Below the pieces are notes generated by a model. The model made no database searches and was not told the origin of the DNA. It saw only the letters and a list, made by a program, of their open reading frames with translations. 64,000 nucleotides of DNA from Strigamia acuminata (taxonomy: Eukaryota > Arthropoda > Chilopoda > Geophilomorpha > Linotaeniidae): contig CASHSZ010000030.1 of NCBI GenBank assembly GCA_949358305.1, positions 1 through 64,000 on the forward strand, in the 5' to 3' direction. Position numbers and translations under genes: made by a program. Shown here piece after piece: positions 51,301 to 63,830 of this stretch (its first letter is position 1; every line of letters begins with the position of its first letter).

Positions 51301-54300
51301 AACTAATTTCTATAGCGGTTGCACCACGGGCCTGAAAATCAGGTTGCGTCTGGGAATTCTAAATCAGATTGCACCTGGAGGCTTCAAAATCAGGTTGCAC
51401 CTGGGGGCTTCAAAATCAGGTTGCACCTAGGGGCATTAAAATCAGGTTGCACTTGCAGCCTCAAAATCAAGTTGTGCCTGGGGACCTTGAAATAAGGTTG
51501 CACATTGCACCTGAGGACTTCAAAACCAGATTCCGCCTAGGGCCTTGAAATCAGGTTGTCGTCATGTCCCTGCTCGCTTCTAATTGGCCTACGACATGTC
51601 CCTGCTCGGTTCTCATTGGCCTACGCATGCGAAATGCTGAAAAAGTTGACTTGAAGTCAACTGAGAAATTTCGCATGCGAACTGGCAAAATTTCGCGAGC
51701 GGTCGCTTTATTTCGAACGACACTTTGCGACATTGTAAACAAGCCTTAAAGTTGCACATTGCACCTCGGGGCCTCAAAATCAGGTTGGACTTAGAAGCCC
51801 CTAGAAGCAGAACTTCAACTTTTCAACCCCTCTGCTAAAATATATATGGGCCCCTCACCTTAAATTTAAACTTCGCGTCTGCTTAGTAGCAGAATTGCCA
51901 ACGTGTCTATGTTAAAAATATTTTAGTATCTTGCCCACAGATAATAAAAAAGACAAAGATTTAACCTAAAACATGGCTTCTCTTCCACTTACAATAACTA
52001 TCAGAAGTAAAAATTCTTTATTGATCAAACCTGATCAACCGTTGCTAGGGGAAAATATGGAAGCTGCATGATGCCTTATATTGACAACAATACAATGAAA
52101 ATCTCTAATGTGCTCAAACCTGCACAATTCCTTATGGTACAAATATAACAGATGTTCTAATATTATAGTTGTAGGTGGGCCCGGTTTGTTTCCTGTCACC
52201 GCAATGCGGGGTTCTGTGTCCAGTAGTTCCGCCACTGGGGCCTCCGAAATGCTCACTTCACCACTAGCAGAAAATGCGTAAACGGATCACCAACGAATGC
52301 ACCAGATGTTTCAGATAGATCTTAAACTTTTCATTTCCGGAAAAATAATGTTCCAAAAAGTACCTTGGAACTTGAGCAGGGTGAAATGGCAAAGGATAAT
52401 CTGCGCTACAAGATATAAAAGCCATTATGGGAGTTCCGCACGGGTAACCAGGGTCAAGATAATATTTTTTCTTGAGCACAAAAAGTAAAGTGGTCAATTA
52501 AAAAAATCAATTAGAAGACTCATTTCATTTCTACTGCCCCATTTCTTTTACTACTCAATCTGCAGTGGGAGATAACCTTTACACATGTATCCCATACATT
52601 TAATTAAAAACTTTCCAATATCTCGAGTGTCGAGTTGGTTTTCTCGATAAACCGGGCCCATAGCGAAGAAATATTTAATGATGTATTTTTAGTCAAGTGA
52701 TAAATTTTCTCTTCTGACTCATGGAAAATAGAATAATGGGTAATTATGTTGGTGTTTTTGCTACTTTTACAACTGTTGGGAACAGCTGAGTATTTTAAAA
52801 TGATATAAAAGGTGTTCCTTTATGTGTTGGTGGATTCCAACAGACTGCATGTCTGTTTGTTGGTTCTTTTTTTTATTATTATTCATCCTGTATGACGATT
52901 CCACTTTATCCTTTCACCTTCCTGAAGAATGGAGTGTTGCTATTTATAATACACTTTATCAATGTGTGTATCACTAAAGGTGCAATCTGCAGTTTAATAG
53001 ATTATGGGATTAAAATGGATGTATTATGTAACTGAAATTTTATTTTTAAAATAAAAATAGAAATTAAATTAAATAAATAAGTCGATGCAAATAAGGTGTA
53101 AAAATAAATTCAGGTCTGGAACATGTTGCAATTGGCGTCCCACTGAGGTGTTTGAATTTGTCCACCCACACTTCTCCGAAAGCTAAGAAAAATAAGTTTC
53201 CGATGTTTTTTTTTTCGGGATAAATTCATGACACAACTTTTGTTCACGATTTATAACATATTGGAACCCACGTCACGTTTTATGGCATTTACTTTATCTC
53301 GGTGGCAACGGCAACCAACCACCTGAGACACACAAATGTGCTCATCACAATTCATCGCAATAAACGTTGACACTTTATTACAACTACAATCCAGCAAAAA
53401 GCAGACAAAAATCAAAGTGACACTTGTTTTATTTATTTAATATTTTGTTATTAGTTTTTTTGTTTTTATTGTATTTTACGGAGTAATATTTTATTCTGTT
53501 TTTGAAATGGATTTCTCCTCATTTCACTTCATTTATTCCTACGCAGGTAATTTAAATTAGGTCAAAGCCAATATGTTTATTGCTTTTCAAGTTAATTAAC
53601 ATTGGCAAACCAACATCCTTGTGGAATAAAAATTGAAAGTAAAAATTTAAAATTCTGATTATTTCATTCATTTTATTGCATAAAATTTGTTATTTATTTA
53701 AACTAGAATCAGTCGTCAAAGGGTTATTCACAGAAGATTATGAGATAAACTGTTTTTGTTGATGTGTTATTTTTAACCATGAGTCATAGAATTTAATTTC
53801 AATTTTTTTTATATATATATATATTTGAAACATAAAGCGCTTCACTAAATGATAAAATCTAGTTTCTATACACTTGACCTTGTAAACAACTCCTAAGCCT
53901 TGACATTGAAAACAGATGAAACAGGTGTGTTTTCAAGCAGGAAAAACGTTTAAAAGAAATTTTTTCAATATAAAATATCTTTAAAAAATAAACAAATAAA
54001 TAAATAAATAAATAAATAAATACATCCAATTCTGTTTTTACATGCTCTTTTTTTAACACAATTTTAATTCAAGTCTAGAAAAATAAATTGACAAGATTTC
54101 TTTTGATTCAACATGTTTTTTTTTATAAAAACCTTTTCAAAAAATCGTGCTTTAAGTATTTTTGGTGTTTGTATCTTTTAACATCACCAAACAAAACACA
54201 AGCACCTTATTACACGTTTTCCGGTAGATCCGTGTAAAAACAGAACGAGGCGTAAAATAAATAAATAAATAAAAAACAAAAATAAATTCCCAAATAGCGA

Positions 54301-54788
54301 AGTTGGTTAGTTTCCCGCACATGCACCTCCTTATCGCAATCGGCAAACCAAACACGACAAAAAAATCCCTCCCAATAAATTGAAGCAAACAGAGATATAC
54401 TCACATAAGTTATCATGGGCAGATTCCAGGCCGCAGCAACCAACGCTTCCGAATGACAACTTTCGTCCGGTCCTATAAAAGCCACCACACCGCTCTTCAT
54501 CCAACTGGTCATGTGTCTGATGGACATGTAACTGCCCGAGCCGCCCGCATTCTCCAACGAATAATTGAGTGTGTGTGCCGGAAGCAGCCGGGCGTCGGAA
54601 TTCACCTTATTCACCGCCAACGGAACCGCGCCGGCAATCAGTTTGCCCTCCGCGGCAAAAGGTTGCAAAAAGCCGATGACGAGTTGGTCGGGCGCAGGTG
54701 TGCACAAGGTGCCCGAGCACAGCAGAGCGAGGTGGACGATGGTGCTGGAAAGTGCACGCGCAGCAGTCGGGGGCTGACGGGATCCCAT
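37849..54788 (-). CDS. Receptor-type (membrane) guanylate cyclase, complete gene
   Basis: Makes cGMP from GTP at the plasma membrane in response to an extracellular ligand. Twenty coding exons, 5' to 3': 54405-54788, 50204-50383, 49789-49906, 47533-47682, 47258-47454, 45884-46019, 45603-45754, 45137-45306, 43393-43492, 41681-41860, 41515-41619, 41384-41455, 41145-41310, 40879-41028, 40624-40807, 40431-40571, 40246-40369, 39144-39486, 38390-38481, 37849-38328. All junctions are GT-AG with matching phases; 1207 residues. Signal peptide; ANF-receptor domain (about 35-440); one membrane span ending exon 8 (about 475-495); kinase-homology domain (530-815) with HGNLNPRNC in place of HRD, so a pseudokinase; linker [20 protein letters not shown] (about 830-860); cyclase (862-1045) with [23 protein letters not shown] and [13 protein letters not shown], including the guanine-selecting Glu; Ser-rich tail. 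Closest in plan to natriuretic-peptide-receptor and insect Gyc32E/Gyc76C cyclases; orthology not assigned. The ATG at 54788 is the only in-frame start upstream of the hydrophobic leader. Confidence 0.95.
38714..39010. repeat. 20-21-bp minisatellite in cyclase intron 18
   Basis: About 14 copies of GAAAAAGTGCTATTTCAGAT, changing from 20-bp to 21-bp units near 38848. The apparent plus-strand peptides (MLFQMEKV repeats) are artefacts of the repeat. Decayed copies continue to about 39060. Confidence 0.9.
39583..40203. mobile_element. Tc1/pogo-like MITE in cyclase intron 17
   Basis: Inverted ends: GAGTCAAACCTCGTTATAAC at the left and, on the opposite strand of the right end, CAGTCGAGCCTCGTTATAAT. 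The 621-bp interior has no transposase. The CCTCGTTATAACGA end is typical of pogo/Tigger-like elements. Confidence 0.75.
41033..41116. repeat. (AAAT)n microsatellite
   Basis: About 20 AAAT units with AAATAC variants, 4 bases upstream of the exon 14 acceptor. Another AAAT run is at about 53985-54025 in intron 1. Confidence 0.9.
41861..43392. other. Cyclase intron 9
   Basis: No gene seen. 43045-43200 holds degenerate repeats of AAAAGGCATTTTTGCACATA resembling the intron 18 minisatellite. Confidence 0.6.
44330..45010. repeat. Purine-rich minisatellite in cyclase intron 8
   Basis: Nearly 700 bases of drifting units such as GAAAAATGAGAAAAATGGAT then CAAAATGAGAAAATT, almost free of pyrimidines other than T on this strand. 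Minus-strand Phe/Ser-rich frames here are artefacts. Confidence 0.85.
46395..46767. mobile_element. MITE with GGGGCCGTCCATAAATTACG ends in intron 5
   Basis: Inverted ends AGGGGCCGTCCATAAATTAC and AGGGGTCGTTCATAAATTAC (right end reversed), a terminus widely seen in arthropod MITEs. Long C-runs lie just inside both ends. Confidence 0.75.
46788..46998. mobile_element. Short foldback element in intron 5
   Basis: Inverted ends ATGAACCAAAGATAACATGG and GTGAACCAAGGATAACATGG enclose about 170 bases. Immediately follows the previous MITE. Confidence 0.6.
48593..48910. mobile_element. MITE with TTAGACTTCTAA ends in intron 3
   Basis: Inverted ends TTAGACTTCTAA/TTAGAAGTCTAA. An interior palindrome GGAAATGACGTC/GACGTCATTTCC follows. 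A partial second copy starts near 49597, there with a (GTCC)n run. Confidence 0.7.
49246..49298. repeat. AT-rich hairpin
   Basis: CCACCAAATTTATTTCCTTTC pairs imperfectly with GGAAAGAAATAAATTTGTGG around an 11-base loop. Confidence 0.6.
50384..54404. other. Cyclase intron 1, 4.0 kb
   Basis: Long first intron. 51330-51560 carries about eight copies of a 27-bp unit around AAATCAGGTTGCACCTGGGG. 51555-51680 has a near-duplicate CATGTCCCTGCTCG block and palindromes (GTTGACTT/AAGTCAAC, TTCGCATGCGAA). AT-rich elsewhere. No gene seen. Confidence 0.6.
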
Positions 54789-55105
54789 GAGTGTGTCCTC
54801 GCTGTTCGGGACGCTTTTCAAGTGGGCAGGAAGAAGAGGAGGAGGACGAGAGCATCGCACCGCTCGCGTGCATCAATCAAGCAAGGAGTCGCGACGAGCA
54901 AAGGGGACGAACACCAACCTTCATCACAGCCCATTGCCTGCTCCTGACAAGCCGCAGCAAAGCCTGCACGCACTTATTATCAGTTCCAATCTTCTCCCAG
55001 CATCCCGTGCGATGCGCGCGCTCTTTCACGCGGCCGGTGCAGCGCCACGTGCGGCCGGTGACAGAATGCGGCCAATGTTAGGAGGAAATAAAGTGCGGGC
55101 TTAGT
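54789..55105. promoter_or_regulatory. GC-rich first-exon/promoter region of the cyclase
   Basis: An abrupt GC- and CpG-rich island from about 54420 to 55090 covers exon 1 and the sequence upstream of its ATG, in contrast to AT-rich surroundings. Likely 5' UTR and promoter on the minus strand; no defined box is claimed. Confidence 0.45.
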
Positions 55106-57208
55106 TTGAGGGTTTTTTTTATAGGAAAATTGGAATTACTGTACTCCCAATTCTGTTCGCTGTAGCTGCATTTAAAAAGACACGCTTTTAGTATTTTTCG
55201 TGTTTGTATCTTTTAACATCTGAAAACAAAAAACACAAACACGTTTAACACTTATAACACGACTGTTTGAATGCAGCTAGTTTATTTATTTACGTTTTTC
55301 TTTTCTATACCGTGTAAAAACAAAATTGGGTGTATTTATTCGATTCTAAGACACGTTTTTCCCCATATAAACGACTGATAATCGATGGGGTCTTAGAATG
55401 GAAGAAATATGATAAATGTAAATTGAATTTTTATTGGAAAATTGAGTTGATACACGTTTAATTTGGTTTCTTTGTTTGTTTGTTCGAGTTCGGCGTTTGC
55501 GGCGTTCGTTGATACGAAGTCTTACACCAATCTGGTAGTTTTCCACTATTTACGTCACACGAGCCGAAAAGCAAATGGCGATGACCTCAGATCTCAGAAA
55601 CCAGATTGGCACTAAACTTCGCGGTTTGTTTGATTGGTTCTTTTTTTTGCTCCAAACGATCGAAGCAAACCATTTAAATTCGAATTAATACACTTGTACA
55701 AATGTTCGAGGGCAATTAAGGCGGCAACTGCGTCCAATTCCTGAGAATTAGCGTCACGTGAGTTGAATATGCTTTTCTAACTGTAACGAAAAGAAGAAGC
55801 GAATGATGTCGCAGCTGAATTTCCCAATGTGATTGATGCGTTTCGGGTGACTAAATCTCACCAATATTAGGATGTTCAGTCCATTATTTATACATGTATG
55901 ATTTGACAAGGTAAAGTGATAAGTGATAAATTTAAAAAATATATATATACACAAAAAACTATTTAGTTTATCTGATAAAATGTTTTTACTTTTAATTCTT
56001 GACAATTTAATCGCTTTTTATCATTTTAATCTGGTTCTATCAGTTTAGATTGCACGATTACGGCCTAATGTGTATAAACGTTTATTATTTTAAATATAAA
56101 ATGATTATTTTTAGAAGAAGAGGAAGGAAAGGAATGTCATGTCTCGATTGAAAAAATAAATAAATAAAAAGTGAACTAGTTTGATTTCCTCGTTAAATTT
56201 TGTATGCAAACATAAAAAACTGATAAAATATGTTTTTGGATTCAGTCGGGTTGGATAGTGTCATAATAAAACATAGGAGCTGATGGAAACTTGATGATTT
56301 TGTTTTCAAACAAGTTTGTAATGTATGAGCAGAGATATGAGCCTTGCAGCACCAAAATCCACTACCCCCAACCCGTCTAATTCAATAAGGATGACCACAT
56401 ACTGCAACTCATCTAAAATGACACTGAGTGCTCGCTCATAAACCATTAGTGGCTGGGACAATAGCAGATATACATTTTTGTGGAAGCCCTGAGCAGTGCA
56501 TGATTTTAATTCCTTCAAACAAGTTTTAAAAATGCATTGTTGCTGTGCAGCAAAATTTTACACTTTTTCAGTACACTGATTTAAATCTAGGCATGCTGCA
56601 AACTCTGTATTTTGATATTCAGCTACAGCAAAAACTTAAAGCCAAATTATAAGTACCGGTAGGCAAAATGGGATTTAGGGATTTAGCAGAATGGGATTTG
56701 ACAAAACGGAAAATTACCCAAACTCTTGTTGGAAAAAGTTACTTATCACTCCAAAAAGCGGTGACCTATGAAGCTTTAGCATTCTATTCGCTTTATTTAA
56801 TTTGAATTCACTCAATTCAGTGCATTTGAGTAAAAGCTGCCCCCTGCTAGTGAGCACAAATCGAAATCAAGAGGTGCTTTGAATTCTAAGAAGATAAGTG
56901 ACGGAAATTTCGGAATGACCTATAAACATCTTGCTCAGAAAGTGCATTTACTCAAGGCACCAATGGACCTCTTTATCTTCCTATAAAAGTGATTTAAGCA
57001 TTGCAAATTCAGTTGAAATTGCTCAAAGTCATGGTACCGACGTGCATCGCATTTGGTTGACAATTTTATCTGTCAATATTTCAGAAATTAGCGTCAAAAC
57101 CAAAAATTAGTGGTTTTTCACATACAATTGTAAATAAGCATCTGTGAAAATTGGCGTTATCGTTAACATTTGACTGAATAACCCGACAAAAAGATTTTGG
57201 ACTTCATT
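55106..57208. other. Non-coding region
   Basis: 55185-55330 resembles 54145-54240, so a roughly 100-bp repeat brackets cyclase exon 1. The rest is AT-rich with no recognisable gene. Confidence 0.5.
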
Positions 57209-57464
57209 TATTTGTACACTATTTTCCCTTACTTTTACAGTAAAAAAACTAAATTTTACACCACTTTTTCATTGACGAGACACTATTTCTCTTATTTTTT
57301 ACGCTAAAAAATTTATTTTTACATCCATATTGCACTAAATTATTGCACTAAGAGAGCTTTCTTCGCCTTAGATGGTTGACCCTGCTTTCTTTTTTCTACC
57401 TAACCTAACCTAAGTTAAGTCAGGGATTTTTAGTGTAAAAATAAGGGAAAACAGTGTACAAATA
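57209..57464. mobile_element. TA-flanked MITE
   Basis: Inverted ends TTTGTACACTATTTTCCCTT and TTTGTACACTGTTTTCCCTT. A half copy of the same family lies at about 49490-49545 in cyclase intron 3. Confidence 0.7.
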
Positions 57465-58690
57465 ATATAATCTCAAAGGATTTCTGTAGCACAAAAATTT
57501 CAGAGCTTCTGCAATAAGCAATTTTCAGATGTGTTTCCGTGCTGCACTTGGAAATGAATTTACCGTTTGGATTTGGCATCAAGATACTTGGTAGATGGCA
57601 CAAAGTCTAAGTGGTTTAAATGAAGCGATAAAACTTAAATTGCCACATTAAGATTCAAATTCTACAAGCTACAAATGTTTATCCCTTTTCCTGTCTACAA
57701 ATAATCCAATTAACTTGTCATAAACATTAAACAAACTGCAGTTTAAACAGTGCCTTCTCTGATGGATTCTCTCTGTTTGATTATATGATATAAATTTTTA
57801 ATGATAATTTATATCTTTATGTTTGTAATTAAGAAAAATTAATCTTGCGATTTATGATTTCATTAAAATATAAATTTTCAATCTGGACATAGAAAGGCTT
57901 CTTAGTAGAATCAATAGGAATTCAGTTAAATAGAAAATGAGTTAAGAAGTTCAAAAGAGGTGGATAAGTTGAATGCACTAGAAAGCATGTTACCGGATCA
58001 GTCCCCATGGCAACAAATTAGTGCTTCTCACCAGAATCAATGCTAAAACATAAAACAACCACCCCAAGAGAATAAAAGCCAAGCAAAGACACTTAAGATG
58101 TAATATGGAAACAAATAGTCAATAATATCTAAAAGGGGCCTTCTGTATATATCAAAAATGGATTTTAAGATTAACTAATGACATTAATGGTGCTAAAATC
58201 TAACAAAAGCAAAACAAATAGTTTATCTGTTTATCTACCAAAAATCTTTTGATCTTGCAATCATCGTCAATTTATTAGACCATATGGGATGGGTTATTTA
58301 TTTATTACGCACTCCAATGGAGTAAAAAGATTATGGAACTACGACTAAGAAAACAATCCTCGAAACGGAAATGGAAACTAGCGTCACCTCTGGAAACGGA
58401 TTAACAATTTTTCAACAACACACAACAAACAACTGTCTCCCCATGTAGTTCTACATTGTGACACAGTAATAACTGTGCTCCTTTAAATTTTTTCTTGTGG
58501 AAATCTGCAGATCTCTTGCAAGATGTTTTTTGTCTACATATAACCTTTGACGAACACTAGTGTTCGTCCAAGATATACCTAATACGACAATCATTGCAGT
58601 GGAAATGGAAACCAGCGCTATCTCTTGGTGGAGATTTACAAAACAACTCTTCATGCAACAACAGACAACACTAACCAATCTAAACAGAAA
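57465..58690. other. Non-coding region
   Basis: AT-rich. Two related segments with GGAAATGGAAAC(C/T)AGCG occur at 58365 and 58600. No gene seen. Confidence 0.5.
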
Positions 58691-58692
58691 TA

Positions 58693-59885
58693 AGGTGCGG
58701 CACAAAAAATTAGAAACACGTGAAATTTGTTTGTTTTGAAATAATCTTTTTATTTTATGGTTTTCTAACCTATTCCAATCGTTTTTTCACATCAAAATAA
58801 GCAAGAAACCTTGTTTTTTAACATAGAAACTTTTAATTTTCTCTTCTAATCAACTAAAATGAAAAAATACCTAGGTTCAAAAAATTTAGAACAGTTGGTT
58901 AACAATGATTTATGACAATGTAGGCAATGATTTAGTAATTTAATACCAAATAAAGTTACCCTACTTAACTATGTACACCCTGTCTAACATGGAATTAATT
59001 AGTGATTTTAATGTGGAAACAACATAATCTGCGACGCATTTTCCATTTGGCTGTAAATAAAAATCAGTCTGCTCGAAAAATTGTTAATGAATTGAGTGTA
59101 AATGTATAAAATGCCACATTTACTTAAGTTTTGAAAAATAATGACAATAGTAAGTAGATGAAAAAGGCGGCAAAACCATTCCTAAAAAAGAAGCACAAAG
59201 AAGACAGATTAAAGTGGGCAAAAAATATCAAACCTGGGATGCAGAATGGAGAAAAATAATTTTCTGTGATGAAAAAAGTTCAACCTTAATGATCCAGATG
59301 GCAATAAATACTATTGGCATAATTTAAATAAAGAAGAGGAGTATTTTTCAAAGGTGGAAGAATTGTGACGGTATGGAGTGGTTTTAGTTTTAAGAAAAAA
59401 ACATCTTTAGCCTTAATTTCTGGAAGAATGCATGCAAATGCATATCAGGACATGCTAAAGAAACATTTACATCCCTACAAAACTAGACTCGACGGCAGAA
59501 AAGCCAACTTTCAGCAAGACAATGCCCCAGTCCACAAAGCTGCGGCTACTTTTCCACATTAAAATCACTAATTAATTCCATGTTAGACAGGGTGTACATA
59601 GTTATCCTAAAGTAGGGTAACTTTATTTGGTATTAAATGGTACTAAATCATTGCCTACATTGTCATAAATCATTGTTAACCAACTGTTCTTAATTTTTTG
59701 AACGTAGGTATGTTTTCATTTTAGTTGATTACGAGAGAAAAATAAAAGTATCCATGTTAAAAATCAAGGTTTCTTGCTTATTTTGATGTGAAAAAACGAT
59801 TGGAATAGGTTAGAAAACCATAAAATGAAAAGATCATTTCGAAACAAACAAATTTCACGTGTTTCTAATTTTTTGTGCCGCACCT
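58693..59885 (+). mobile_element. Internally deleted Tc1-like transposon with 325-bp inverted repeats
   Basis: Inverted repeats 58693-59017 and 59561-59885 begin AGGTGCGGCACAAAAAATTA and are flanked by TA. Between them are pieces of a plus-strand Tc1 transposase: DEKKFNLNDPDGNKYYWHNL in a broken frame (about 59268-59330), then VWSGFSFKKKTSLALISGRM and FQQDNAPVHKA (59365-59562), giving the first and second catalytic Asp. The third-acid region and most of the DNA-binding domain are missing, so the copy is dead. Confidence 0.88.
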
Positions 59886-59887
59886 TA

Positions 59888-62800
59888 ACAATAAAAACAC
59901 AACAAACACTTAGTTCCACTGCCTTGTGGCAGTTACTACTGTCTCCATTTGAACTTTTCTTTATAATAAGCAAAAACTGACAAATCCGACAAAAAGCCAT
60001 CAGTTACACGTTGTAAATCCCGGAATTCGAGTGCAGTTAAAACGAAAGTTTAAACGAGTTGTCGCGGTCAAATGTGTTTATCAATTTGTGCAAAAGAAGT
60101 ATTTCCAAATAGATATTTACACTTCAAACTTGCAGTGATTTTGCAACATTTAATCATTTTGATTAAGTTTGTAGGTTTTCTCATGTTTACATCAAGCAAG
60201 CTCCCTTGAGTATACACCATGAAGGCCGAAAACTGTAGCGAGAATTGAATTTTCACTCACATTGACACGAGTCAATGTTGATGTTTCGCCAAATCCAGGA
60301 TAACCGCCTGTGTCTCATTGATAATCCCAACTTCGATTATATCGGCACAAACCTTAAACCCCAGGGCAGAAAAAAAAATAGGCCAATTCGGTCTACGAAG
60401 TTCGAACTTTACTTCTAACCTAGAATATCTATGTGCATCTTTGCCCACTAATGTAAATCTCTGAACACATTGCTGTAAAATTGGTGTACAGGGTGAGGCA
60501 CCTAAGGTGACATTTTTAAATAAAAGCAAAACAAAGCATTTGATTAAAAAATGATTCAGAGAAAAGTTGTTTGGTTTCCAGCAGGCAAAGAGTATTATCT
60601 ATTTTTCAATTGGTTGATGCCTTGAAGGTCATTCCAGGGTCAACTCCATATACCTCACCCTGTATATACCCTGTATTTATGCATACATAAATGTTGCGTC
60701 TTTAGACCTGCTGACTCGTTTCATGTGTTCAGTTTAACCTAAACTGAGCAGACTTTGCTATATTATGACCTTGTGTAGTTTAAGCGGGTCTGGTGCCGCC
60801 ATGTTAGTTTCAGTTGAGAGAGCACTTATAATCGGCCCAAGTCAGCAGAAAATCATGGTTTGGGGTGATTACTTGCTTAGTTGCTTATTTGATGAAATAA
60901 TTATTCTCGGGATTGGTTGAATCCAGTCACATGACACATCAAGTAATCGACCAATCAAAGTAATCAAAGTAATCAACTAATCGCTCATTTAATGAAACCC
61001 CTTAATCTCACGAACGATGAACGTACGCTTAGTTCATGACGTTCAGACTTTGTTTGTTACATTAAACAAATGTGAGAAATGAAAAACCGAAATTGTAATT
61101 GCTGACAAAAATGGCAGTTTTGAATGAGAGCCGCGGCTTTTAATCGATAAAATACAGTAATTTAACACAAACCCAACGCAACTTTTCAATTGATTTCTTC
61201 TGATCTTGTGCCTGAAATCAAAAGCTGTATGTTATGTGAAGATTGTGAACACATTTCACTGCTTTTGCAGAAATATCTTCAAATCAAACAGATAAAAAAT
61301 GATAAAAGGTGTGATTCTCAAGTTGTTTTTTGTGTGCCAGTTTAAGATTTTAATGAGCCAAAAGTGCAATCGGGGAGTTCAGTGCCAAATGAATGACCTT
61401 TTTTATCACAATTTGTGCCTGCTAGAAAAAAGTTCCAACTGTTTCCAAGATCAAAGTTCAAGATAACATCACAGCCCAGGAAAGAATAAAAAAAAAAACT
61501 TTCTTCCACATTTAACTAATTAAACAGAAAGCCAGTCCAATTTACGTTTCTGGAAAAAAAGCTCAATTCTATTGGCTGGCATCAAATTAATAAAATTTTA
61601 TCTCTTTTAGCATGCAAACATCAAGCGGTGATGAAGTTGGACGGGAAACATGCGTCATGTTTAATTCATACACTGAAATTAGATCAATATAAATCAATCT
61701 TATGCAGGGCTGGATTAAGGCTACAGGGATCCTAAAGCACTTACGACAGGGGACCCAAGAATCAGAAATAGATTTATACGTTCTCACATCTCACAGTTCT
61801 TGAAGGAGAAGGGTCCTATGCCGCTCTGGGGGCCCCTTGATTCCAAAATAAAAGTTTTCGCTCAATAAAAATTAAAATTGGTTGAGAGATGCATTGAAAT
61901 ACATTGATGAAAATCTTCATTTCGTCAACTTTGCTAAAAACGGATAAGGTTAGGTCTGGAGGGTCAAAGGGGTCTACGACTCCCCCTTGTAAGAAAAAAA
62001 AAACTAAAACCTCGAGAACATCAAATTTGAGAAAACTTACATCGAGGAAACGAATCGACATCAATAGATCTCAACCAATCACAGTGCGTCATTAAAATAG
62101 TACGTTCATCTCAATACTTGTACAACATTTGGTGTCTTTAAATTGCAACAAAATTTCCAGAGGAGAGGAAAAGATGAGTTTGCAATGACCCTTCTTCGGC
62201 CCAATGCGCCCTCTCAAAGCCTTTAGCTGGCAGAGAAATCAATATATAATTAAGAGCAATACTCTTCCAATTCAATTTCAATATTTAGTCAGAGTAGTTC
62301 AGTGACACACTCCCAAGTGTTTATTTCATTAAAAAAATCCTACTAACTGATCATTTCTTAATTGCAAACCCAATGTTGATTCATGCAGATTATTAAATCG
62401 TGGAATTAATCATCCAGTTTTCTTCAAATAAGTGTCATCAACACTCCTCTCTCTCTTTCCCATTTTAACTTGTTGCAACAGGGAATGACTTTGACCTTAC
62501 AAGACAAGATATTGATTGTTGTGTGCCCTTTCTTTTCAACAACAAACAGAATTTTTCAATTGTTGTCTTATTGGTAAATTTAAAAATCAAAAACTTTACA
62601 AATTTTTTTATGACAATCTGTAGACGTAGGACTATGTCACTACTCTTTCTCCACACAAGGTAAAAGAAACCCAGGCGATGCACATAGGAAACAATGCAAC
62701 GGAAACTCAAACAATGGTCGATCACAGCGCAATCCTTTGGAAGTAGTTCTGCGTTGCGGCACAGTTTTCTACACGATATCATTTTGGGTCACATTTTTTT

Positions 62801-63230
62801 AGGGTTTTCTTTTCGGTTTCTTTTGTGTTTTATTTCTATTCAATTTGCTCATTTTGGGTCAAAGTTTTTGGCAGCAAAAATGGCGTCTCACTTTGGCAAT
62901 GCGCTCTAGTGACAGTTGACATAGTTCTATGTTGCAGCTCAGTTGCAACAGTGGCCGTATAAATTTGTTTTGACCAAAAAGCAATTTATTTCTTTTATTA
63001 AAATTTTATGGTTCTTGTTCAACATTAATAACTCATATGTCAGTACATGTTCATTACGTATTAAATATCCACTTTAACTGTCAGTATAATTTTGCTTCAA
63101 AACTGCAACAAAATAATCAGTTAAAGAATTTCCCTCAGTTAATATTAATGGCAATGTAAAAAATAATTCAATGTTGAGTTTTAAAATAAGTGTACATATT
63201 TCATATCATCGATATCAAAACAGAAATTTG
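59888..63230. other. Non-coding region
   Basis: Holds a small inverted pair ACAGGGTGAGG/CCTCACCCTGT (60486-60660), probably a MITE. Several short frames without family resemblance. No gene seen. Confidence 0.5.
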
Positions 63231-63239
63231 GTCTGCTTT

Positions 63240-63830
63240 AAAGCTTAGCACTCGGAAACAGTTTCCTATGTAGGAAACCAGTCTGCCCACAGAAATTTTG
63301 CCTACAAAAAAAACTGGTATTCACAAATTTCATTCCGGTCATGGAATGTCTGTGAGATATGTTCTGTGACACAAAAAATTAACTTTCTGGCATGTCTATG
63401 CAACAGAAAGCTGATCTTCGTTTCCACGCACAGAAACTTCTGTGGCACAGAAAGTAGCAATTGCTCTTGACAATTTGTGACCGGTCATAATAGAAACACC
63501 TGTATATACAAACATCCTATGTATAAAAATAGATTATTAGTTTAGAAATAAAATTAAAAATTAAAAACAAACCACCAATCTTATTCATCCTAACTCCAAA
63601 AGTAGCATTAAAATTTTTTATTGGCATCCATCTTGTTTCTTTTTCATGGCCATTCACCATTTCTTTTCTGTTGCATAGAGCTGTGAGTACCACAAAAAGT
63701 CTTGTGTGACAGACTGGCACATGTTCTGCTACCAGATGATTCTGATAGGCTTTTCTGTCAAGTCTATGCACACAGAAAAGTCAGTGGGCATACACTTCTG
63801 TTAGCAGATGATCTTATGAGTACTAAGCTT
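63240..63830. repeat. Palindrome-rich region based on TTTCTGT/ACAGAAA
   Basis: Repeated small inverted repeats, e.g. CTTTTCTGT (63750) with ACAGAAAAG (63772) and CTTTCTG (63383) with CAGAAAG (63404), sharing a GTCTATGCA loop. Not assigned to a known family. Confidence 0.5.

Noticed and set aside
54607-54876. Alternative frame with MMHASGAM start over cyclase exon 1
   Set aside because: GC-rich shadow; the frame ending at the 54405 donor has the signal peptide and ligand-domain homology.
60272-60529. Minus-strand 85-residue frame
   Set aside because: Faint resemblance to receptor fragments only; no splice context or repeatable motif, so not called.
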